Assembly: GCA_947039955.1 (NCBI GenBank)
Contig: CAMRAC010000003.1
Location: 1 to 64,000, forward strand
Direction of reading: 5' to 3'
DNA length: 64,000 bases
Source of the DNA: an uncultured Mycoplasma sp.
GTDB lineage: Bacteria; Bacillota_I; Bacilli_A; Mycoplasmatales; Metamycoplasmataceae
Part shown: positions 54,351-64,000 of the stretch, in pieces
Layout of the letters: every line of letters begins with the position of its first letter
Position numbering within the stretch: the stretch's first letter is position 1
Position numbers and translations under genes: made by a program
Notes under the pieces: model-generated
Seen by the model: only the letters and a program-made list of their open reading frames with translations
Told to the model about the DNA's origin: nothing
Databases searched by the model: none

Positions 54351-55247
54351 CTAAGATTCTAAGTTTATATTTTCAAAAAATTCACTAGGTAATTCTGACT
54401 CAATTTCAATAAATTCACCAGTAATATGTACAAATGACAGCTTATATGCGTGTAGTCTTTGGTGAAAGTCATCCAATGACCTTCCGTATACTGAGTCTCC
54501 AACTACAGGAAAGTTAACATGTTTTAGGTGAACTCTAATTTGATGAGTTCTTCCAGTTTCTAATTCACAACGAACTAAAGTGTAGTTTGGGTAAACTTTT
54601 TCAGGATAAACATGAGTAATTGCATTCTTAGAATTTAGTCTAGTTACTGTCATTTTTTGACGATCATGAACATTACGTCCAATTGGCACATTGATATGTA
54701 TTACATCATTCATCATTTTTCCAACAACAAGAGCTTTATAAAATCTATTTACCTTGTGCTCTTTAATTAGTTCAGAAAAATACTTATGAGCAGCATTAGT
54801 TTTAGCAATTAGAATCAAACCACTAGTATGTTTATCAATTCTATGAACAATACCAGGTCTTACACTTCCATTTAAATCCGATAAATCTTTAAAGTGGAAA
54901 AGCAAGGCATTAACTAGGGTTCCATCTTTATTTCCAGGGGCTGGATGAACAACCATTCCACTTTTTTTATTAATAATGATTATGTGATCATCTTCAAAAG
55001 CTACTTCAACAGGAATATCTTGAGCAACCATAACAATTTCGTTTTGAATCTTTTCTTTAATAACAACAGTTTGACCATCATTAATCATAAACTTGACTTT
55101 TCTCACTAAAATTCCATCAACATAAACTCCGTAAATATCAATGATTTCCTTGATTTCATTTCTTGAAAATTCACTATTATCAGCGATAAATTTGTCTATT
55201 CTAACTTTCTCAGTTGATTTTAATATAATCTCTTCTTTTAATAACAT
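54351..55247 (-). CDS. RluA/RluD-family pseudouridine synthase
   Basis: S4-like N-terminus; GIVHRIDKHTSGLILIAKT; GRTHQIRVHLKHVNFPVVGDSVYG. Confidence 0.93.
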   Translation of the reverse strand: MLLKEEIILKSTEKVRIDKFIADNSEFSRNEIKEIIDIYGVYVDGILVRKVKFMINDGQTVVIKEKIQNEIVMVAQDIPVEVAFEDDHIIIINKKSGMVVHPAPGNKDGTLVNALLFHFKDLSDLNGSVRPGIVHRIDKHTSGLILIAKTNAAHKYFSELIKEHKVNRFYKALVVGKMMNDVIHINVPIGRNVHDRQKMTVTRLNSKNAITHVYPEKVYPNYTLVRCELETGRTHQIRVHLKHVNFPVVGDSVYGRSLDDFHQRLHAYKLSFVHITGEFIEIESELPSEFFENINLES

Positions 55248-55345
55248 ATATTTATAATAACATATATTAGAAAATAAAGATATTATGGTGAATTATTATT
55301 TTACATAACTGCTTTTTATTTTAGTTTTAGGTCTATTATAAATGC

Positions 55346-55351
55346 TATAAT
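55346..55351 (+). promoter_or_regulatory. Extended -10 promoter element (TGCTATAAT)
   Basis: TG at 55343-55344, TATAAT at 55346-55351. Confidence 0.65.
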
Positions 55352-55356
55352 TTAAA

Positions 55357-55393
55357 TGTGGTTATGGTGATGTAAAATTCGCTAATAACCACA
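55357..55393 (+). promoter_or_regulatory. Perfect 9-bp inverted repeat: operator or 5'-terminal RNA hairpin
   Basis: TGTGGTTAT (55357-55365) / ATAACCACA (55385-55393), 19-nt loop, directly downstream of the -10. Confidence 0.6.
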
Positions 55394-55424
55394 AAATTTT
55401 TCAAAAAAACCAGGAGGTATTATT

Positions 55425-55586
55425 ATGGAAAACAAAGAAGATTGCAAAAAAACTTGTTCAATTAAAAAAGAAAGTTGTGCAGATAAAAAATCTTGTGAAA
55501 CTAAAAAAGAAAGTTGTGCAACTAAAGAAGAATGCGCAACTAAATGTGGGGAAAATTGTACTTGTTCAGCATGTGCAATGAAATAA
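55425..55586 (+). CDS. 53-aa Cys-rich, metallothionein-like protein
   Basis: MENKEDCKKTCSIKKESCADKKSCETKKESCATKEECATKCGENCTCSACAMK*; 10 Cys; SD AGGAGGT at ~55412-55418; own promoter and terminator. Confidence 0.85.
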   Translation: MENKEDCKKTCSIKKESCADKKSCETKKESCATKEECATKCGENCTCSACAMK

Positions 55587-55625
55587 TAATTTAATATAAA
55601 TTAATTAAAACTACAAATATGACAT

Positions 55626-55653
55626 AAAAACACCATTTAAATATAGTGTTTTT
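55626..55653 (+). terminator. Terminator downstream of the Cys-rich gene
   Basis: AAAAACACCATTTAAATATAGTGTTTTT. Confidence 0.75.
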
Positions 55654-55686
55654 ATTTGCTGAATTTTCTTAATTATTGGAATTAAC

Positions 55687-56583
55687 TTATTTTTTGTAAT
55701 GTAAAATTATGCTCAATATAACTCTTTTTATCCTGCTAGATGTATATCTCTTAGAATTTACTCTATTTATAAATTCATCATAAGTCTTCTCATCAATATG
55801 TTTATAAAATAAATTTTCCATGCCTTCTGATACTAAATTTATTCTTGCAATTTCACTCAAAGGCTTGGTTTTCATGATTTTTTGGAACTTTGAATACTTA
55901 TCTTCTATTCTTTTTGGTATTTTTTTAAAAGTCATTGGCGAATAAAAAGAATAATCTTCTCCGTTGAAAAGCATTTTTCTTATTTTTGATGCAGAAGCCA
56001 TGTTATCTTTGGTTTCGTCAGAATGAAACCCCACTTCTCTTTTAATAGATATTGCTTGAATGTTGTAATTATTATTCACAATAGCCTTTACATACTCTAT
56101 TCCAAGAATATCATTCGGCATTACAAATGAATTACCACATATCTCTTCCAAAGTTAGTGCAGCTGCTTTAGGGAATGAGTTTCCTTTTTTAAGATTAACC
56201 TTTAATTTAGCATTATATTCAGCTAAATTGTCCTTCAAAACATTTGCAACTTGATAAAAAAGATCAACATTATTTGTTTCAGACCCAAAAACAATTTTGC
56301 TAACTCCATAATCATTCAATAACTTAACTGATTCTTGTGCAAAAATATGTGCTGCTTGAACAACGAACTTTTGTGGAATTTCAATAACTTTATTCACACC
56401 ATGTTTTAAAGCTATTTTTTTACGTTTTCTAAAAGAGGCTACAGCCAATTCTCCTCTTTGAACATACTTACCGGACATGACCACAAAAATTTCTTCCCCA
56501 GGAAATAATTTTTTAATATAATTAATTTGATATATGTGTCCATTGTGAAATGGGTTATACTCAGCTATAATACCTATTGACAT
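55687..56583 (-). CDS. TmcAL/YlbM-like nucleotidyltransferase (tRNA(Met) cytidine acetate ligase family)
   Basis: MSIGIIAEYNPFHNGHIYQINYIKKLFPGEEIFVVMSGKYVQRGELAVASFRKRKKIALKHGVNKVIEIP. Confidence 0.9.
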   Translation of the reverse strand: MSIGIIAEYNPFHNGHIYQINYIKKLFPGEEIFVVMSGKYVQRGELAVASFRKRKKIALKHGVNKVIEIPQKFVVQAAHIFAQESVKLLNDYGVSKIVFGSETNNVDLFYQVANVLKDNLAEYNAKLKVNLKKGNSFPKAAALTLEEICGNSFVMPNDILGIEYVKAIVNNNYNIQAISIKREVGFHSDETKDNMASASKIRKMLFNGEDYSFYSPMTFKKIPKRIEDKYSKFQKIMKTKPLSEIARINLVSEGMENLFYKHIDEKTYDEFINRVNSKRYTSSRIKRVILSIILHYKK

Positions 56584-56704
56584 AACTTAAATCTTACTAA
56601 TTTATAGGATTTATAAAAAATAAAAGTCATATTTATCAAAAAATGCTATAATAAATAAAATATATTTCATGCATTAAAATAGAAATAGAAATAGAGGAGA
56701 TAAA

Positions 56705-56899
56705 ATGGCTATAGTTCCTAAACGTAAGACGTCGAAACGTAGAAAACGTGCTCGTAGAACGCACCACGCTTTAGAAAAGTTAAATTTGGTATCATGTAAA
56801 AATTGTTCACAAAAAATTGAACAACACAGAGCATGTATGTTTTGTGGTTTTTACAAAGGTGAAAAAGTGCAAGGTTATAAAGCTCTTAACGATCGTTAA
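56705..56899 (+). CDS. rpmF: 50S ribosomal protein L32
   Basis: MAIVPKRKTSKRRKRARRTHHALEKLNLVSCKNCSQKIEQHRACMFCGFYKG. Confidence 0.95.
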   Translation: MAIVPKRKTSKRRKRARRTHHALEKLNLVSCKNCSQKIEQHRACMFCGFYKGEKVQGYKALNDR

Positions 56900-56928
56900 A
56901 TAACTGAATATTACCTAAAATACTAATA

Positions 56929-56958
56929 AAAATGAACAAAATTTTGTTCATTTTTTTT
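56929..56958 (+). terminator. rpmF terminator
   Basis: AAAATGAACAAAATTTTGTTCATTTTTTTT. Confidence 0.8.
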
Positions 56959-57041
56959 ATGCGGAAAAACACATCTAAATATTATAAAAAATTACACATA
57001 TTTTAAACATAATTTCTAGATATATGTATAATATGGAAGAT

Positions 57042-57059
57042 AGTGGTAAGGAGTGGTAA
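57042..57059 (+). promoter_or_regulatory. Putative MraZ-box direct repeat
   Basis: AGTGGTAA-GG-AGTGGTAA, 10-bp period, between -10 TATAAT (57027-57032) and the mraZ ATG. Confidence 0.55.
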
Positions 57060-57503
57060 ATGTTTTTAGGTACTTATATGAGAAATATTGACTCTAAAAA
57101 TAGAGCCATTATACCTCCAAAATTGAGAGAAGAACTTGGTCCAATTTTTTACATCACCTTTGGTGCTGATAAAAATCTTGAACTAAGATCTAAAACACAA
57201 TTTGAGGATTTTGCTCAGAGAATTCAATCAAATAACGCTATAGATCCTTTAATTAAGAAATATAACCGTTATATATTGGGTAATACTGTCGAAGTAGAAC
57301 TTGATAAAATTGGTAGATTCACAATTACCGAACAACACCTAGTTCCTGCCGCTATCAAAAACGAAGTTGTATTCGTTGGAGTTGGGTCACATGTTGAAAT
57401 GTGATCTAGCGAAAATTATACAAAATCACAAACAGATTTCGAAGATGAAGATTACTTATCAAGTCTTACAACAGAAATGTATAAGAAAGGTATTAAATTA
57501 TAA
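57060..57503 (+). CDS. mraZ: Transcriptional regulator MraZ
   Basis: MFLGTYMRNIDSKNRAIIPPKLREEL...ILGNTVEVELDKIGRFTITEQHL; UGA extension to TAA 57503. Confidence 0.95.
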
Positions 57504-58399
57504 TGGAGCATATTCCGGTTTTACTAAATGAAGTCATTGAGGCTTTGGATATTAAAAAAGATGGAATATATCTAGATTTAACACTTGGAAGAGCAGGACA
57601 TTCAAGAGAAATCTTGAAGCGAATTCCTCAAGGTAAGCTTGTCGCTTTTGACAAAGATATAAACGCTATTATAAAATCTAATAGTTATCTTTTGGAAGTT
57701 GGCAGCAATTTCGAGCTAGTGCATTCAGACTTTATAAACATAAAGAATACATTAGATAAACTTGGAATAAAATCTGTAGATGGAATTCTTGTAGACTTGG
57801 GAATATCTTCTCCACAAATCGATGATAAAAATCGCGGATTCTCTTATTCAAAAGATGCGCGTCTCGATATGAGAATGGATCAGAGCCAAGAATTAGATGC
57901 AAGTGTGATTGTGAATAATTATTCTGAAGATGAGTTAGTTGATATTTTTAGAAATAACGCAGATGTAAAATTGCCAAAAGCAATAGCGAATGCCATTATA
58001 GAAAATCGACCGATAAATACGACTGAAGAATTAGTGAATGTCATACGTGATAGTTTACCAGCGAAGATTGTAAGGTTAAAGAATCCGGCAAAAGCCGTTT
58101 TCCAAGCCTTAAGGATTGCGGTAAATAATGAATTGGAATCACTCAAAGTCCTTCTAGACACTTCGGTAGAATTCTTGAAGAAAGATTCGACATTAGCAAT
58201 AATATCGTTTCATTCTATAGAAGACAGAATTGTGAAAAAGTTTTTTGGCGACCTTACCAAAGACAAAATCGACCATAAAATTCCTATTCAAGAAGAAAAA
58301 GATTGGTCAGTGAAAACGTATTCACCTAAAAAATCTGAAGTAGATTTAAATAATCGTGCTCGAAGTGCAAAACTTAGAGTACTCAAAAAAATAAAATAG
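57503..58399 (+). CDS. rsmH: 16S rRNA (cytosine1402-N4)-methyltransferase
   Basis: MEHIPVLLNEVIEALDIKKDGIYLDLTLGRAGHSREIL; DARLDMRMDQ; FQALRIAVNNELE; FHSIEDRIVKKF. Confidence 0.97.
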   Translation: MEHIPVLLNEVIEALDIKKDGIYLDLTLGRAGHSREILKRIPQGKLVAFDKDINAIIKSNSYLLEVGSNFELVHSDFINIKNTLDKLGIKSVDGILVDLGISSPQIDDKNRGFSYSKDARLDMRMDQSQELDASVIVNNYSEDELVDIFRNNADVKLPKAIANAIIENRPINTTEELVNVIRDSLPAKIVRLKNPAKAVFQALRIAVNNELESLKVLLDTSVEFLKKDSTLAIISFHSIEDRIVKKFFGDLTKDKIDHKIPIQEEKDWSVKTYSPKKSEVDLNNRARSAKLRVLKKIK

Positions 58400-58417
58400 A
58401 AATGGAAAATAACAAAC

Positions 58418-59644
58418 ATGGAAAAAGACATCTTAGTTTTAATGAAAATATCAAATAAAGAATTATCAATGACTGCAATTGAAAAATTTGGTTCAACTCA
58501 AGTTGAAATCTTTTCGGATAATGATATCCCAATAGACGCAGCAACATCGATTGAATTCATTAAAAAATCAATTAAAGAAATTGAAAAGCTTGTTTTGGCA
58601 AAGATTACTGAAGTTTCAATCATTTATGATGCAACTTCTTTAGCTAAGATTAAACAAAAACTTGTTAGTGAAAACATTTCTAATTTAGATAATGAAGAAA
58701 TAAGTCAAAAACACTTTGATAACGCTCTAAAGAAAGTTAATGATTACTATGTGAATAGCGATTCGCAAGATGACGTTCCCATATTATTCCAACCTTTTCA
58801 ATTTAATGTAACTGATGAAAATGATAAAGTGAAAACATATTATGAACTGCCAATAGGTAAAAAGGCTAAAAAAATAGAAACACTATTTTCAGTTACAACC
58901 TTGACCAAAAATCACTACAATAGTGCTTTAAACATTTGTAAGAAAGCGGGCTTGAAAATATCGCAAATATATTCAAGTTCAAATGTAAGTCCATACATAT
59001 TAGAAACTGATCAAAGAAAAAATGTATCTATCACAATGCAAGTCGAGAAATATTATTCTAACTTAATTATTACTAATAATGGAGTTACAGTTGTTACAAA
59101 GAACTTAAAGTACACATTTGAAGATTTATGTTTAAAAGTTGCAACAGAATTTAAAGTTTCTAAGAAACTAGTTTATGAATTGATTGCTAATGAAGGAATT
59201 ATTACTCGTGATAATGAAAAGTTAAATAGAATTATTTTTCACAAAAAGAATATGCATATTAAAGCTTATCAATTGACCGCTATACTGAAATCATTTATAA
59301 AAACATTACTTGAAGAAGTGGATGAATTTATAAAAACTAAGCACCAATCTCTAAAAGCCTACACTCTAAATGTAATAGGAAGAATTGAAGGAATTGACGA
59401 AATGGAAGAATACTTCAAAACTATTCTACCCAATAATGTAATTCGTATTAACAACAGACCTATCAATTACCTACTGTTAAACTATAACAATAGACCAATA
59501 TTTGGGTTAACTAAATTATTGGAAAACATAAGTAAAACAAAAAACACTCAAGAAATTATTGCTAATACAAAACCTAACATTGTTACTCAAAAGGGTTGGA
59601 TGAAACCCCTATACAAAAAAAATATTTCATCCGTAACTAAATAA
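58418..59644 (+). CDS. Divergent FtsA-like protein
   Basis: Position between rsmH and ftsZ; FtsA-like length (408 aa) but weak motif conservation. Confidence 0.5.
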   Translation: MEKDILVLMKISNKELSMTAIEKFGSTQVEIFSDNDIPIDAATSIEFIKKSIKEIEKLVLAKITEVSIIYDATSLAKIKQKLVSENISNLDNEEISQKHFDNALKKVNDYYVNSDSQDDVPILFQPFQFNVTDENDKVKTYYELPIGKKAKKIETLFSVTTLTKNHYNSALNICKKAGLKISQIYSSSNVSPYILETDQRKNVSITMQVEKYYSNLIITNNGVTVVTKNLKYTFEDLCLKVATEFKVSKKLVYELIANEGIITRDNEKLNRIIFHKKNMHIKAYQLTAILKSFIKTLLEEVDEFIKTKHQSLKAYTLNVIGRIEGIDEMEEYFKTILPNNVIRINNRPINYLLLNYNNRPIFGLTKLLENISKTKNTQEIIANTKPNIVTQKGWMKPLYKKNISSVTK

Positions 59645-59661
59645 AAAGGAAATGATAAATT

Positions 59662-60792
59662 ATGATTAATGCTAAAATAAAAACCCCACTAGTTGACATA
59701 AAAGTCATTGGGGTTGGTGGTTGTGGAACTAATTCAGTAGCCAAAATGGTCAGCGATGACTTTGATGGTGTACAGTTTATTTTTGCAAACACCGATAAAC
59801 AAGCATTAGACACAATAAACTCTGAAAACACTATTTATTTAGGTAGCGAAATAAACAGTGGAATGGGGGCTGGTGCTAATCCCGAAATCGGGAAAAGCGC
59901 TGCCATAGCTTCTGAGGAACAAATTAGAAATAAAATTATTGGTAGTAAATTATTAATCATCACAGCAGGAATGGGTGGAGGTACCGGAACGGGTGCTTCT
60001 CCAATTATTGCAAAGATAGCAAAAGACATGGGAATATTGACAATAGCAATTGTTACTACTCCTTTTAATTTTGAAGGAAAGAAACGTGAAGTTAATTCTC
60101 TAGGTGGAATTGAAGAACTTAGAAAAACAGTAGACTCATTGATAATTGTTTCAAATAACAAATTATTAGAAAATTATTCGGAAATCTCTTTTGAAGATTC
60201 CTTTACTATGGGAGACAAAATTTTAAAGAGCACAGTCCAAATACTAACAGATATAATTTTAAAACCATCATATATTAATCTTGATTTTGCAGATGTTTGC
60301 TCAGTGATTAAAGATAAAGAAAATGCATATATCTGACAAGGGAAAGCTACTGGAAAGAATAAAGCTGAAAAAGCTGTAATGAAAGCCATTAACTCAAACA
60401 TGTTAGAAAATTCAATTACTGATTCCACCGATGCCATTGTTAACATCACTGGTGGAAGTGACATTTCATTAAAAGAAGCAAATTTCATTATGACAAAGAT
60501 CAAAGAGGAAACAAATGAAAATATCAATATTATTTTTGGTATTAGAAAAGATGAAAGTATTAGGAATGAAATTCATGTTTCAATAATTGCCACTTCAGGT
60601 AAAGTGGATTCGAAACCCATAGAACCTAAAAGTGAAAAATCATTAAACATATTTGGTCGTAGCACAAAACATAAAAAACACGAAGAAGAAGAATTTGATC
60701 AAGAATTCGTACCAAAGAATGTCAACGTACAAGACGATTCCTTTAAGATAATAGATGATGAAGATGATGAGATTCCATTCTTTCTAAAATAA
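59662..60792 (+). CDS. ftsZ: Cell division protein FtsZ
   Basis: VIGVGGCGTNSVAKM; AGMGGGTGTGASP; C-terminal peptide DEIPFFLK; UGA-rebuilt. Confidence 0.96.
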
Positions 60793-60864
60793 TAAATTTC
60801 TAAATTGATGTTTCGAAAATTAAAAATTTAAATTTAAAAAGATAATATTTTATAAAAACTTATC

Positions 60865-60892
60865 AAAATAACCCTGCAAGGGGTTATTTTTT
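60865..60892 (+). terminator. ftsZ downstream terminator
   Basis: AAAATAACCCTGCAAGGGGTTATTTTTT. Confidence 0.8.
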
Positions 60893-60946
60893 ATTTTTAA
60901 TTATTAAATCAACTATAATTAAAAATAAGTAAAAGAAAAGGGGATT

Positions 60947-61717
60947 ATGAAAGATAATTGAGTTAAAAATTCTCTAGGTTATGAGTCTGGAATTGAAATA
61001 TATCAAGATAAGACAATGTTTAATTATTCCGTTGATACAATTCTTTTAGGTAACTTCGTTACAATAAATCATAAAACCAGAAATGTTCTAGAAATCGGAG
61101 CAAATAATGGAGCTTTGAGTATCTTCGTTTCTGAGAGAAGTAGTAAGATTAAAATTGATGCAGTTGAAATTCAATCCAAGGCAGTTGAGCTTGCAAAAGT
61201 AAATGTGGAAATGAATAACAAAGAAGATCAAATTATTGTTATTAACAAAGATTTTAATATATATGCTAAAGAATATGCTAAAAAACAAGGTTCCAAATAT
61301 GACTTAATTATATGTAACCCTCCTTTTTATAAAGTTGAAACAAAACCCAAAAGAGATGTCACTGAAGAGATGTTGATTGCTACACATGAGTTCAAATTAA
61401 ATCTTGAACAAATATTTGAGGGTAGTTCTAAGATAATTGAACAAAAGGGTGCTATAGCTTTAGTTATTCCACCAGAAAGACTTGTTGATATCTTTGTGGC
61501 AATGAGAAAATATAACTTTGAACCAAAGAGAGTTAAAATGATTCATCCAAGAGAAACACAAAAACCAAACTTAGTTTTAGTTGAAGCAAGATTCCAAGCA
61601 GGATGAGGAACTAACTTTGAAGAAAATATATATCTACATCCAGAAGATAAAAGTGTTCATAAATACACGGATGAAGTATTCAAAATTTACAAACCAATAA
61701 AATTAAAAGAGGAATAA
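60947..61717 (+). CDS. TrmN6/YfiC-like tRNA1(Val) adenine-N6 methyltransferase
   Basis: MKDNWVKNSLGYESGIEIYQDKTMFNYSVDTILLGNFV; VLEIGANNGALSIF; LIICNPPFYK. Confidence 0.87.
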
Positions 61718-63262
<1,545 letters not shown>

Positions 63263-63279
63263 AATAGTATAATGATTTT

Positions 63280-64000
63280 ATGAAAAAAAATGCAATACCA
63301 GCAATTAAAATTGCCTTATTTGGATTAGGATTGGTTACAGTCGGTCTCGCCACCTGACTTACCACTTCTTTTATCTTAAATAATAACAGCGATAATGCAG
63401 CAGATGAAGTCATAGATAAAAACAATAAAGAAATTGTATTTTTAGAGAAATCTGCTGACGTTCCAGTAAAACTTGTGGAACACGAAACTAATGGTTCATT
63501 CTTCTTTGGTGTAGCGGGATTGAAAATTCTAAATGAAAGAATAAAAACTGACTTACAATTCGGACCAGAAATTGAAGACTTGAAAACAATTACTATCAAC
63601 AATTTATCAAAGTTAGAAAGTAATGTTAATGGGCAATACAATCCTTTTACTCAAGAAATTTCAATATCTATTTCTAACTTAATACCTAATTTTCAAAACA
63701 TTCCTTCAGATGAAAAAGTGGAATTAATTTTTCAAACTATTTTTCATGAATATGCACACCACTTTGCCAATGTATATATAACGAGTATTGCTACAAATGA
63801 TGTTAGAAATTCAAAAAAACTATTCACATTAAGTCGCGATAGAAGTGTGCACAAAAATATTTCTAAAAAATTTCTTGAAGCGTTTGAAAAGTCACTACAT
63901 TATAGCGACAATGAAACTAACAACTTATTGAGTCAAAATAGGAATCAAATATCTAACCTAACAACAGCTCGAAAACTTTATGAAGCATCTAATAGTGCTA
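63280..64000 (+). CDS. Membrane-anchored putative zinc metallopeptidase, truncated by window edge
   Basis: MKKNAIPAIKIALFGLGLVTVGLATWLTTSFILNNN (TM anchor); IFQTIFHEYAHHFANVYI (HExxH). Confidence 0.7.

Overview
Low-GC Mollicutes (mycoplasma-type) chromosome segment. It uses genetic code 4: UGA reads as Trp, and many ORFs in the supplied track are one gene cut at UGA. Layout from left to right: (1) a variable surface-antigen island holding a >2,145-codon repeat lipoprotein (3' end off the window), an ABC-2 transporter pair, a BspA-like leucine-rich-repeat lipoprotein and decayed relics (1-11.6 kb); (2) the S10-spc-alpha ribosomal protein operon from rpsJ to rplQ, with secY, adk, map, infA and rpoA (11.6-26.9 kb, minus strand); (3) a 16S-23S rRNA operon with no linked 5S or spacer tRNA (27.5-32.3 kb, minus); (4) ymdB-like, recA, cinA C-terminal type, pheT, pheS, a YgjP-like metallopeptidase overlapping a NERD-domain gene, and rpsT; (5) ABC-2 type and heterodimeric ABC exporters, then ileS; (6) a dprA-like gene, fusA-rpsG-rpsL, a membrane protein with a Rho_N/SAP-like tail, and an RluD-family gene; (7) a very small Cys-rich gene absent from the ORF track, tmcAL-like and rpmF; (8) a dcw cluster mraZ-rsmH-ftsA-like-ftsZ, a trmN6-like methyltransferase, metG and a membrane-anchored HExxH protein running off the right edge. 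The most novel candidate is the self-contained 53-aa, 10-Cys metallothionein-like gene at 55425-55586, with its own extended -10 promoter, a perfect 9-bp inverted repeat at the predicted transcript start, a strong SD and a terminator. Coordinates of UGA-split genes were rebuilt by hand; no database searches were run.
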